Notes under the pieces: generated by a model
What the model was told of the DNA's origin: nothing
Databases searched by the model: none
The model's input: the letters and a program-made list of their open reading frames with translations, nothing else
Translations under genes and position numbers: made by a program
Source: Polychytrium aggregatum
Lineage: Eukaryota > Chytridiomycota > Chytridiomycetes > Polychytriales
Direction: 5' to 3'
NCBI RefSeq assembly: GCF_025602895.1
Contig: NW_026516399.1
Coordinates: forward strand, 1-58,436
DNA length: 58,436 nt
Shown: positions 20,920 to 31,500 of the stretch, one piece after another
Layout: each line of letters opens with the position of its first letter
Numbering within the stretch: position 1 is the stretch's first letter

Positions 20920-22771
20920 TCACGGCCCGGATCCTGCCTCGCTACATGGACTCGACACCTCGCTTCGAGAGAGCCCGAGAAACGCCAGCGCATTGCCGCC
21001 CAGGATCATTCTTCTTTGCTCGTCCGTGAGTCCCTTGCATTCGGCCACGAGCTTCCCAGGCTCGTGCTCGCCGACTTGCCATTGTCGAACCAGGCCAACG
21101 ACACAAATGAGCATCAAGGCAGAGTCGAGCGTGAGTCGACGGGTCGCTGTGCCAGCAGTATGCCGACCGGCCCTGCGTTTGCGCCTCGGCAGTGACTTAC
21201 GCGGAAACGGGTAGTCGCTGCCCAGAATCACTCTGTCGGCCCCGACCTTGCGGACCAGATACAGCAGGGCTTCTTCGTCGTGGACCAGCGAATCGCACCA
21301 GAATCGGCCCAGGAACGTCATCGGGTCACTTTGGCAGTTGGTGGCCACCAAATCGGGCCGCACTCGGAATCCATGGGCTATCCGGCCGATGGTATACGGC
21401 AGCGATCCGCCGCCGTGTGCAAGACAGATCCGCAGCCTGGGATGGCGCTCGAGCACCCCGCCGAGGATGAGCGAGCAGATCGCAACAGTCGTCTCGCACG
21501 GCTGTGGCAAGATCCGTGCGGGGAAAATCGTGAGCCAGACGATCAAACCATGAAGCCAAGCTGCATGCCGGCGGCATGCGTCGCTCCTCGAGCCAGATCG
21601 AGAGCACCCACCATGCCGATCAGCCAGGGAAACCAGTACTTGGCCATTCGTCTGGACGGAAAGATTGGCCCAGCATCGTCAGGGCGGCTCAGATCGATCC
21701 ACAGGGTATCTGAAGCACTACAACACTAGGACACGGCTCTTACCCCTTGCTGTCCATGTCCCACGGATGGATAAAGACAGCGGCGTCGAGCTCCTCACAG
21801 GCCTGCCGATGCAATTGTGAGTATTTGTCGTGTCTCGAAGCAAACTTGAAGGGTCCGGCAGCAGCATAGGCACACCGAGATAGCTCGGGCCACCTACCGT
21901 CCACACTGGCTCCAGCTCCGGCGCATCTAGGTTCCAGTCTGGGCCATCGCGGAATGCAAGCAGCAGTTAATCCACCGAGCCTTGCAGGCGAGCAGCGGCG
22001 CTGTCCATGGCATTTACTGCTCAGCGGGCAACATTACGCCGCAGACACCGACCGTTGATGTGGCTGCCAATCTGGATTCCTCGCATGCCCAGCTCGTTGA
22101 TGCATCGCCGGAGTTCTTGCACAGCGAGCGTGGGCGACTGCATCGGCACGGTTCCCAGACCAGCGAAGCGACCGGGGTACTTGGTGCGGACTTGGGCAAT
22201 GTGGTCATTCAGGAATCTGCAGCCGCGAGCGTCAAGGTGCTGAGAGTGAGTGTCTGGTGCTCTGGTCGGTATTCGCCTGCCTCCCGTATTCGCATCCCGC
22301 ATTCGCATCCAGCGCTATCACATTTCTCCCCCACCTCGAAACCTCGAGGCAGTCCTCGGGCTTGGCCCAGTAGCTAAACATCACCGGGATCGTCGACAGG
22401 ACTTGCAGATCCACGCCGGTCGAGTGCATTTCACGCAGTCGCTCCGCCGGGTCCCAGCAATTGCATCCAACGTCCCTGAAGGGCTTGCCGTCAATCTCCA
22501 TCCGCCATGACGGTCGCTCAGGGCCCTGCTGTTGCTGCTGCTGTTGTTGCTGTTGCTGCTGTTGGCATGTCTCGCTGAGCCCAGACCTATCGCCGGCCTC
22601 GGCATCAATCAGCTTCCCACGTGTGGCCGACGAAGAGCAGCCTCCGACCGACTGGCTCATCGATATCCACCCGCCATAGCCAAATCTTTCTTTCCAGTCT
22701 GGCAGCGAGTCGGGGATGATGTGTGTGTGCATATCGCACCGGAACGTTGCCAAGGTGGTGGGGAGCTGCAT
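20920..22771 (-). CDS. 2-amino-3-carboxymuconate-6-semialdehyde decarboxylase (ACMSD)
   Basis: Zinc-dependent amidohydrolase-fold decarboxylase of the kynurenine pathway; it diverts ACMS from quinolinate/NAD synthesis. Seven exons: 22771-22335, 22216-22053, 21938-21898, 21802-21744, 21651-21612, 21501-21201, 21074-20920 (1197 nt, 398 aa, all phases agree). Metal ligands: HTH in MHTHIIPDSLPDWKERFGYG, a later His in FIHPWDMDS, LAHGGGSLPY, and Asp in ILGSDYPFP. Other family blocks: STIPVMFSYWAKPED, GLGTVPMQSP, INELGMRGIQIG, GNALAFLGL. A 13-glutamine tract (about residues 63-75) interrupts the N-terminal region. I chose the ATG at 22771; an in-frame ATG at 22873 would add 34 residues. Confidence 0.95.
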
Positions 22772-23528
22772 GCTCAGGTATTCGCTTGGATGGTGTGGAG
22801 TGATGTGATGCTGGCTGAGGGCGAGCTGATGTGGGCTGTCTCCAGCATTGGGGGGAAGGTACCTCTGCATCACTGCTCTCGAATCAGGGACGGGCTTCTG
22901 TCAGGAATGTTCTGACGACAAGCATTCGCCGGCCCGGGTTTGGCCGGAGAGCCCGGTGCATTTCTTTGCAGGCAAAGACCACTTTACTTTCCTGGAGATG
23001 GAGAGAGCTCATGCCCTTGGCTCATCGAGCTCGCCACACCCAGCGGCACTCACACTATCAATATTTTCCGGCCCTCTCGCGGCTGCTCATCTCGGTCACC
23101 TGAAAGTCACGTTGTATGTGACGCAGCAAAAGTTGGAATCCGGCCATGGTCGGTTGACGGCATTTGGTATCACCTTGAGCCGATTGACGGTGGTGGTGGG
23201 CGATTGGTGTGGAGGAATGACCAATTGTATCATTGTTGGAAGCTCCACTCCGATTGCGGACAAGAACCACCACTGTCTGAATCTCTCTGGTTGGAAACCT
23301 AGTCAAGCGTGGCTGTGTGTCAGCGAGATGACATGATCGTTTGGCTATCAGGCAAGACTCACCTTGACAAGATGTCTTCCCACGACTGATTGAGCGAGCG
23401 ATGCGTTTCTGGATCCGAATCAAGGACGCCACTGCACAGTATCTCTGCCAGCCCAAAATGCGCTGGTTTTGAGGAGATTCTTTCTTCCCCAAGGGCAGAA
23501 CCAGCCATCGCTGCTATTTTCTCGCCAG
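22772..23528. other. Region between ACMSD and the Fanzor ORF
   Basis: Divergent promoter space. The left boundary of the Fanzor element must lie here if the element is confined to this locus, but I found no inverted repeat or obvious end. In-frame ATGs at 23469 and 23529 compete for the Fanzor start. Confidence 0.4.
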
Positions 23529-26117
23529 ATGGCTCCCAAGCGAAAGACACCCCCCGACCCCGACCCGGGGTCACCCAATGACTCTCATGTGGCCAAGAAA
23601 CCCGTCATCAAATCGTGTCGTGCCTGTGGATTGACCAACCATGCTAGACCCTTCACCAAGAAGTGCACAGCCAGAGTCGACAGCAGCCCTGCCTCTGGCT
23701 CTGCCTCGGTCGCTGAAATGGTCAGCCAAGCACCCAAGGTCCCTGTATGTGCCACGTGCAAGCAAGTGGGTCATGCCAAAAGCAGCAGTTCATTGTGTAC
23801 CAAGAAGAACCCACTCTGGAGCTCTACCTTGCCTGACTGTGGCCCAAACGAGTATGCCAAGGCCGAGTACTCGATCATCAAGTGCACCCTCGACGCCATC
23901 ATCAAGAGCGATGCCTTGCACGACAAGATCGAGGAGACTGTCCGAGCCATGACTCAAGTGCAGTACGAAGCATCTCGTCTCCTGGAGCTGCATCTCAGGC
24001 GGTGCTTGGACGAGGGCATCACTCTCCCCACTGTGTCGTCGAGTGATTCCTCGTTTGTTCGAAAGTGCTTCAATATGGTACAGACAGGAACAGTGGGTGT
24101 CAGGACAAACACCCCAGAAGATGACAGGCACATCCTCGAGACCTATGACATGTATCGAAGTACATGGAGTGGATCGTGTATCCTGCCTCCTGTGTCCCTC
24201 CCAAAGGGTACTGGGTCACAGGTCCTTGGTTTGGCTGTCAAGACCTATGCAGTCAACTGTGAGACCCACGTTCTCGATCGTTACTGGTCACTCCTCCGTC
24301 GATACTGCAATCTGGTCCTGATTGCTCCGAAGGATGTCAAACGGCACACACACGTCGATGAGTGCATGAAGCTGATGGAGAACCCCCTCTCCAAGACACT
24401 CCTCGTTGATCTGAGAAAATCCTTCGCCCACCATGCCGACCAGTTGTATGAGTTTCGGTACGAAAGCCACCAGGACCTGTACAAAGTCGTACCAATTCTG
24501 GCCAGTGAGGTCTCTCGCCTGACCCACCTGAAGGAGGCCCTCTTCATGGTGGTCTTTCAGAAGATGATCATCCCCAGGCTCGTGAGAGAAACCATTGGCC
24601 TGAAAGGAGAGCGTGGGCGACTGAACGAGGAGATGTGTCAACCCATCCACCACATCGGGGCTGACAGACTCAAAGATCTCCAGACCCAGCACGAGGAGGT
24701 GGACAAGCAGATCGCTGTCAACACGAAGCGGATCAAGCGCCTCACCGACCGGCTTGCCCAGACCAAGAAGCGACACAATGTCCCTCGAGCACAGTGCACC
24801 TTGGTCCCGCTCTGCGATGCCCGAGCCAAGTATGTCAAGCTCGACACCAAAGCACTGTGGGAGATCCTTGGATACCAGACTGGCACTGGGCTCAAGTGGG
24901 ACGACCTGAAGACCAAGGTCAACGACACCACAAAGCAAGAGACCTTCTGGCAGACCAACTTCAAGCTGGATCCGAGACTCTTTGGTGCCAGGAAGGAGGG
25001 GAAGCAGCTCTTTGGTTGCGAGATCACCACCGATGGTGTCGGGTGTTCAATCACCACACTCAGATACAGGATCCTGGAGAAGCAGGACCCTGATGCCAAG
25101 CCAGAATCCACAGACAAGGACGACAAGACACCCAAGCTCACTCTCGAGAAGAAGATCCAGAGCAGGGTCGGTCCCATTGACGACTCTCGGACCACATGGA
25201 TCGGGATCGACCCTGGTGTGGGATCGATCTTCACCGCTGTCATTCGGGCACCCGTTCAACCATCCATCCAGGAGCAAGACGGTGTCAAGGTGACCAAGGC
25301 ACAGCGTGCCAACGAGAAGATCGTGTCGTTCTCCAACAAGGAGTACCAGCATCGAACTGGCACCAGCCAGGCGACCAAGTGGATCCAGAGCACCCACAAG
25401 GCCCTTGATCTGCAGGAATGGATGAGCACCACACCGAGCCCCAAGATCCCTGGAGTGCCTTCTTTCTTACGATATATTCGCCATGTGTTCACTGGAGACA
25501 TGCTGGACAAACAGCTGTACTTCAGCCTGACCCGGCGACGGCGGTTCAAACGGCTTGATCTCCACAGCAAGCGACAGCGCACCGTCCACGAGATGTGCAA
25601 GCGAGTCATCGACCAGGCACCAAAGGAGACCGAAGTGGTGATTGCCTTTGGGAATGCCTCCTGGAAGCAAGGGAAGGGATACGCATCCAGCCCACGGAGA
25701 CTCAGGTTCGCCAAGTACTTTGAGCAGTTCACCCACCACCAGAGACGCCCACCAGACCGATCCGTCTCCAAGATCCATGTGTGCTCGGTGAACGAGTTCA
25801 ACACATCCCAGGTGTGCTCACATTGTCGGGAAGCCAAGCGACTCGAGTCACCCGAGTATCTTGATGTCGAGAAACCACACTTTGTCCGGAGCTGTACAAG
25901 CTGCCATACGCTGTGGGATCGAGACATCAATGCCTCAAGGAACATGATCTCGGTATGCCAGTCGATCATCGCCACAGGAGATCGGCCGGGTGTATTCAAG
26001 ACTGTGCTCCCGAAACCAACGAAATCAAGGAGATTGCCAACGAAGACAGGAGTGCAATGCCATGGCCTACCCGCTGGGCCTACAGTCAGTCAGCGGGCTT
26101 CAGAAGCCAGGAAGTGA
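23529..26117 (+). CDS. Fanzor: eukaryotic TnpB-like RNA-guided endonuclease (862 aa)
   Basis: Single intact exon. The RuvC-like core is complete. RuvC-I is WIGIDPGVGSIFTAV with catalytic Asp561. The Fanzor-type RuvC-II strand is VVIAFGNASW at about 703-712, where bacterial TnpB has its Glu, so the acidic residue is expected elsewhere, as in known Fanzors. A zinc finger C763/C766/C789/C792 (VCSHC, CTSC) is followed by RuvC-III LWDRDINASRN with Asp799. The middle is helical and basic (KQIAVNTKRIKRLTDRL), like the WED/REC region. The N-terminus has a PKRK nuclear signal and two identical-spacing CX2CX4HX7C knuckles (C30-C46, C74-C90). In known Fanzors the protein binds a guide RNA encoded at the element's 3' end and cuts DNA. 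I start at 23529 because MAPKRK gives an NLS; 23469 is possible. Confidence 0.92.
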   Translation: MAPKRKTPPDPDPGSPNDSHVAKKPVIKSCRACGLTNHARPFTKKCTARVDSSPASGSASVAEMVSQAPKVPVCATCKQVGHAKSSSSLCTKKNPLWSSTLPDCGPNEYAKAEYSIIKCTLDAIIKSDALHDKIEETVRAMTQVQYEASRLLELHLRRCLDEGITLPTVSSSDSSFVRKCFNMVQTGTVGVRTNTPEDDRHILETYDMYRSTWSGSCILPPVSLPKGTGSQVLGLAVKTYAVNCETHVLDRYWSLLRRYCNLVLIAPKDVKRHTHVDECMKLMENPLSKTLLVDLRKSFAHHADQLYEFRYESHQDLYKVVPILASEVSRLTHLKEALFMVVFQKMIIPRLVRETIGLKGERGRLNEEMCQPIHHIGADRLKDLQTQHEEVDKQIAVNTKRIKRLTDRLAQTKKRHNVPRAQCTLVPLCDARAKYVKLDTKALWEILGYQTGTGLKWDDLKTKVNDTTKQETFWQTNFKLDPRLFGARKEGKQLFGCEITTDGVGCSITTLRYRILEKQDPDAKPESTDKDDKTPKLTLEKKIQSRVGPIDDSRTTWIGIDPGVGSIFTAVIRAPVQPSIQEQDGVKVTKAQRANEKIVSFSNKEYQHRTGTSQATKWIQSTHKALDLQEWMSTTPSPKIPGVPSFLRYIRHVFTGDMLDKQLYFSLTRRRRFKRLDLHSKRQRTVHEMCKRVIDQAPKETEVVIAFGNASWKQGKGYASSPRRLRFAKYFEQFTHHQRRPPDRSVSKIHVCSVNEFNTSQVCSHCREAKRLESPEYLDVEKPHFVRSCTSCHTLWDRDINASRNMISVCQSIIATGDRPGVFKTVLPKPTKSRRLPTKTGVQCHGLPAGPTVSQRASEARK

Positions 26118-26225
26118 CTGTCCCGTTTCTTTCTGGATAGACTGTAAGTATCTCGCACTGTTCATTGAGTATTTCGACAGTGGATGCCGGGTCGCCCATA
26201 TTCTGGGCAGTCCACTTCGGGGTTG

Positions 26226-26405
26226 CCATCCCTCTTGGGATGGTCGATGGGAGGTGTTTGACTCCCTTGTGCAAAGTGTGTGTGTGTGTGTGTGTGTGCA
26301 AAGTGTGTGTGTGTGACGGCGAGAGGCTTCTCGCCTTCCCTCGGGGGTCTCTCGCCAGAGACTGCTCTTCTCGCCGACCGAGGTGGCTCCGAGAGCGCGT
26401 TTTTT
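26226..26405 (+). ncRNA. Candidate Fanzor guide-RNA scaffold (fRNA/omega-RNA)
   Basis: Starts 108 nt after the Fanzor stop. It holds a run of perfect hairpins: CCATCCC/GGGATGG with TCTT loop (26226-26243); GGCGAGA/TCTCGCC with GGCT loop (26318-26335); GTCTCT/AGAGAC with CGCC loop (26347-26362) nested inside CCTCGG/CCGAGG (26339-26383); GCTC/GAGC (26386-26396). A T6 run at 26400-26405 and a T7 run near 26419 follow. A GC-rich structured 3' flank is where TnpB and Fanzor guide scaffolds lie. Assignment is inferred; ends are unknown. Confidence 0.45.
26276..26316 (+). repeat. (TG)n microsatellite with internal CAAAG duplication
   Basis: Two TG tracts, each preceded by GTGCAAAG, inside the Fanzor 3' flank between hairpins. 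Confidence 0.85.
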
Positions 26406-26419
26406 CGTTCTCGCTCATT

Positions 26420-28511
26420 TTTTTAACAAGAAATTTTTTCATAGTGTCACTGCCATTCCTCGCTATCGACTCTGGCTGCAGGAGAGCCCTTTCCCCGCGG
26501 CTCGCTGATTGACCCCACAGACTGACTGGAGCGAGTGACTGGCTGCCACGACGGCAGCGCAGCCAAAGTCAAACGACGATTCCGGAATCGGAAAGGCCGC
26601 GAAATGTCGCATTCTTCTGACACACAATATCCCACGGGAATGGAGACATCATGCTCTAAAAGAATGCTTTGACTTTGTGCCAGGAGGAATAATTGACCAT
26701 CCATTGTTACCTCAAAGCCAACACTGTATCTGGCAAAGGCGAGCACGATCTCTGCTCGGAAAATAGTACGTTGGAGTACTCCCATCAATCAAGCAAACCA
26801 TCTGCGGCTGTCCCCGGAACTCACAGCCACGGCAGTCCGCGTAGTATGTCGACTCTGGCAGCGCAACAGCAAGTCAATGCAGTGTAATCCCCCCGTCGGT
26901 CTGCCTCGGCTACTGTCCGCCAAAGGTCAGCCATATGACGAGGCACTGGATTGGAACTGCGCGTTGCCTGTCGACAGAGCCGAGCGGGTGCGCGGAGCTA
27001 TGGGTGCCGGAGATGGCAGACCGACTCACCAAGCGGAACTGGCCAGCAGTCCCTTTGCGGCGGGCGGCCCTATTTGGATAATCCATGAGAAGTGCGGGGG
27101 TCAGCAAAGACTGGCTCCTGGATGCCATATGCCACTTGGCCTTGACCAGCCACACGCAGCTCAAATCAGGTTCAAGGTTATCATCGCACAAGCGTCAGGT
27201 GAAACACGGATGAACATGACATCATTTTGAGGGGCTTGGGCAGGATATGCACCAGTACGACTCGTTACCTATGCGATATGGGGCAGATGGTATTAGTTCT
27301 CGTCCCAAGCCACGTTAGACCGTGTGATGCCTCATTGCAGGCCCAAGTCAGATCATATAACGTTGTTCTCGTTCACTCTTTTTCAGAAGCAGAACTGGCA
27401 TAACGATTTCTATCATCACACAAGCGGGGAATGGCAACTGGGCAATCTATCCAAGATATCTACCTTGTGGACACACACGCATGGCCATCAGCTAGGACGA
27501 GAGCAGGATCGATCGATCGACCAACACGTCGCAGCGAACACCCTGTGGACAGTACGACAGAACATCGGACACGTTAGCGCAAGCTGGCCATCACGAGAGG
27601 CTCTGGTGCGGAGAGCACCGTCGAGGAGCTTCTGTTCAGATGGTGATGCATGTTATGTGTTTTTCGGCATCGACTTGGTGGCCTCCGAAAAGGTGGATAG
27701 GTATCATCCTCTCAACCCAACGACGGCACGCGAGGGGATGCGCGGGGGGCAGTAGAGCCGGCAAAAATGGCAGAGCAACCTACCATGGATGGGATTGCAG
27801 ACACTACGACGACCCTTGAAGATACTGCTCGGAGGAGCTGCAGATTGAAACGTGGATCAACGCAGATTAGCACATAGCCACATCCGTGCAGAGACCGTGC
27901 CTCCTCCTCTCGATGAGGATGCGCAAGGCGGCACTCTCATAAACGAGGAATTCTTATAAAAGATTGAGTCCACAGGAATCTTCAGAGAAAAATTCAAATC
28001 TTTGGTGCCTATTGCGCGCCTTCTTTTGTTCGGTGCAGTGTTCGCTCCGCAGCCACGCTGCAGAGAGCCAGGACTTACCATCGACCGAGGATGTTTGAGA
28101 CAGAGGCTGCTGCCGGCCCAGGACACCATCGAAGCCGAGGATGGCAGGCCGATGATGCCAAACGGGGCGGCAAGAGAGTGCGCTGGAGAAGAAAAAAAGT
28201 GCGAGAGGGACACGCTATATACGCGGCGCATATTAATTTCATTATTGGCGCGATCACGGCGCGACCCAATCACGGGCCTCCCAGAAACCGGGGGCGCTGC
28301 ATCGCTCCCGGCAGCAAGACTGGCCCCACACTGATCCGAGCATGCCAAACACAGCACCAAGGCAGAGCACCAAGGCAGAGCACCAAGGCAGAGCGGGGAG
28401 CACCGCGGGACATCGTTCAATGCACGTCGCCGATAGTGAGCAGCCACTCGGAGAGTCTGGCTGGGCCACATCTGTATTCAGAACCCGGAAGAAAACAGCA
28501 ATCGCTGGCCC
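26420..28511. other. 2-kb region without a recognised gene
   Basis: AT/GC balance resembles neighbours. Several ORFs of 90-145 aa exist on both strands (for example minus 26447-26788, plus 27324-27755), but none matches a family I know. The only gene-like signal is a two-exon start on the minus strand, listed separately. The right end of the Fanzor element may be in here. Confidence 0.4.
27784..28129 (-). CDS. Tentative 5' end of a minus-strand gene (two exons)
   Basis: ATG at 28129 behind a pyrimidine-rich leader and a TATATA box at about 28215-28220. Exon 28129-28079 ends at a strong donor (ATG|GTAAGTCC). The next possible exon 27837-27784 is flanked by CTGCAG and GTAGGT and joins in phase 0 (17 + 18 codons). 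A third possible exon starts near 27600. I could not follow it to a stop and recognise no family. Confidence 0.25.
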
Positions 28512-31500
28512 TCAGTTCCCTGGATGTCCTGGCTCGTTGTGCAGCGGAACGACTTCAAAGGCGCCATCGCCCTCGAGCTCGCCGAGATCGTGGTCGCTGG
28601 CGGCTTGCTGTTCATCCGTGGGAAGTGCGCGGGGCTGAGCAAGTAGTGTCGTGGAAGCAAAGGCCGAGTCGGGAGACGTCCACATTGGATCAGCAAGTCG
28701 ATGGGGTGGATGGCTTTTCAGCCCGCCGGCCAGCGACGAGCCTATTCTCGCTGCACTCATGCCTGACAGCACTTACAGTGGTTGCAATCCACTCTTTCCT
28801 CTTCTGACTATACCAGCTGCTGACGCTGTTGAACATCTGGGTCGCTTGGGCTGCAACAGAGCAGTTTCGTCAGTACTCGCCGCAGGAACTACTCTGGAGA
28901 CACATCAGCCAGTGCCAGAGCTGTGTTTCTGTGCTGAGCTGTCCCATCGTCAATGCACTGCCTTTGGCAACTCACATGTTGCCCGTGCTTGAAAGTTGCC
29001 CGAGGCACCTGCACCAGTGCCGGCGGCTGCAGTCGACGTCGAAGTGGCTGCGCCAGTACCAGACTGCGGTGTGTTTGCTGTCGCTGTGCTGCTTGCTTCC
29101 GCGACGACACTCGAGACTGCTTTGGAGATGGACATCTCGGCTGTCGACAGCGCCCGCCCGACACTCTGCTGCAGTGGAGTGACGGCTTTGCCGAGCTCGG
29201 TCCACCGCGCAGCCAAGGACTGCTGCACAGACGTGAGCGAGGTTGTGCCTTGGAATGGATGTCCGGGGCTGAGGGAAAGAAGTGCCCGACGGGCAGAGTT
29301 AGTCCGTGGTGCTCACAGCACCGAGCACCTGGGGCCCATGTCCAACTCGGCGGTGCTGTCGACGGCACGGGTCTACCTCATGGCATCAACCATATCCTTC
29401 GAGGTCTGCGACTCCCACAGCTTGTAGTTGGTCGTCGTCTGCCACATCCGGATAAAGTTGATGTTGTAGTCCGAGATATAGTCCTTGGGCGGAGCTAAGG
29501 GGGGGCCATGGCGCAAAGTTCTTCAGTTCTCTGGTCGTCTCCGATGCGGAATGGCAAGAGCGTGCACAGCAGCAGCCCCATGGCCGCAGAACACAACCCC
29601 CAACCTTTGTTGGCTCCGCCAGTCGGAGAAACAGACAGCGAGGAGTTGGGCTCGAGGCTGGCGCGCATCGAGACGCAGAGCGTCTGAAGATACAGCTCGA
29701 ATCTTGCCCGCAAATCGTCGTCGCTTCCGCCGAACTCGATGGTGTTTCCGCTTGCCGGATCTATGCCCAAGCCCCGGTCAGCGCAGAGAAGGAATGGATG
29801 AATCAACAAAACAAAATCTGCGCAACGAAGCCTTTGATGCCATCCCTAAACCTGCCTTGCTCCTCGGTCCACACGCAACTCTGGTCCGGTCACATGCAAC
29901 TCAGCCCCGGTTCCGCCATCAGCCGCTGAACACACCTTCGGTATTCCAAGTATTGGTGACGCTCTTTGCAATTTCGTCAATAAATCTCCGGTCAGGTGGC
30001 GTCAAAGCCAGCGCCGCGTTCAGCGCGGGATCGGTGATCTCGATATTTCCGGTATCCACCTGGCAGTAATCGAGACCCCATAAGTCAGCAATCAGTGGAG
30101 CGAAGAAAAGTGACCCGGAAGCTGCGGAGTCGACCCCAGTGCACCGTTCGCCTATCCTTGCACACTTTGCGGCATGACGACATACGTTGACGACAGCATG
30201 GATCGCACAAGCCTTGTGATGGGTGAAGATGGCGTTGCTGGTGCCCACGAGGAACGACTTTGTCTCGGGCGACATCAGCACGTCGATCTGCTGGAGCGGA
30301 ATGTATGGCTGTGGATCCGGGAGCGATTGATAGGAGCAACAGCGTGTGAGTCCTGGACCGCCTCCCTCACCATTTCTTTCGGCAGAGTATCGACACAGAG
30401 CCATAGGCCGCCTTGGTACTTGATCACATTTACCTGGAAGAAGCATCCTTTACCAAACACACGCAGCGGCAACCCAAAGTTCTTGAGCTTGGCTAGGTGG
30501 AGATCCTCGAGTTCAGTGAGCTTCTTGGTTAGGGCGGACGGCTTGCTGTCCACATGGTGCCCAGCATCGGGCGCATTGCCCAGCAGCGGCGAGCCGACGT
30601 CGTCCAGGTGCCTCAGAAGATCTTGGCGGGAGCGAGCATGCGCAAGTGGCATTTGTTACTAACGAGAGCGCTACAAGACGTTGATATCCATGCCACCAGC
30701 AACCGCTCTCTGGATCCGATTTGATCTGATCTGATCGCACCCTATCCCGCCTGTGACAATCAACTCACCTGGGATCAACGACACCAAGCTGTACTGATAG
30801 GACGACAGTTTCTCGACGCGCTGGCCAAAAAACAGAATCTGCGTTGTCCGAGAACGATCAGCGAACTGGCGTCAGACCAGCCTCTGGACAAGGCACGGCG
30901 AGGCATTCGGCATGTGCTAGTATGCTCACTCTTTTTTCCAACAGAAGCAACTTCAGTAATTGAAGAGCCTTGTACTTGAACGTAAACACGAGTTCCCGGA
31001 GAGATATTCCTGCCAAAAACATCTCGGTCAGCCAGCGAGACAAAACAGCGCTTCCAAAAGTAAGGAGAAGTCTCGCCTCGGAGAAGCCTGGTCGCCTGGG
31101 ATCGCGGCCATGTCGGCTTACCGGCGTAGAGGGTTGCATCGTTCACGTAGCCATGAACAGACGCACGCATATTGTCAAAGAGGTTCTGCACAGTGATCGG
31201 CAAGTGATGTCAGTCTCAAAGGATCTGGCGTTTCGCCCCGCACAGCACCATTGATTCCACTAAGCGAGGCGAGTTAGCAATGCACGTCACATACGTCCAG
31301 AATCTCCAGTTGAGAAAAATCCTTCTGGGCAAAGAATGCTTGGGTGACGAGTCCGAGCTTGGTTCGCACAAACCCAAGGACGGGCTGGAAAGGGGATGTT
31401 TGTGAGAACCGCGCACCGCCACAATATCCGATTCACCAAAAGTGTCGTCGACGCACACATACCTCCCGAGCGAGCACCACGACGGCCTTTTGCACTGTGC

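Noticed and set aside
22872..23528. Inverted repeats marking the left end of the Fanzor element
   Set aside because: I compared this region by eye with 26118-26500 and found no convincing match; the element boundaries remain unknown.
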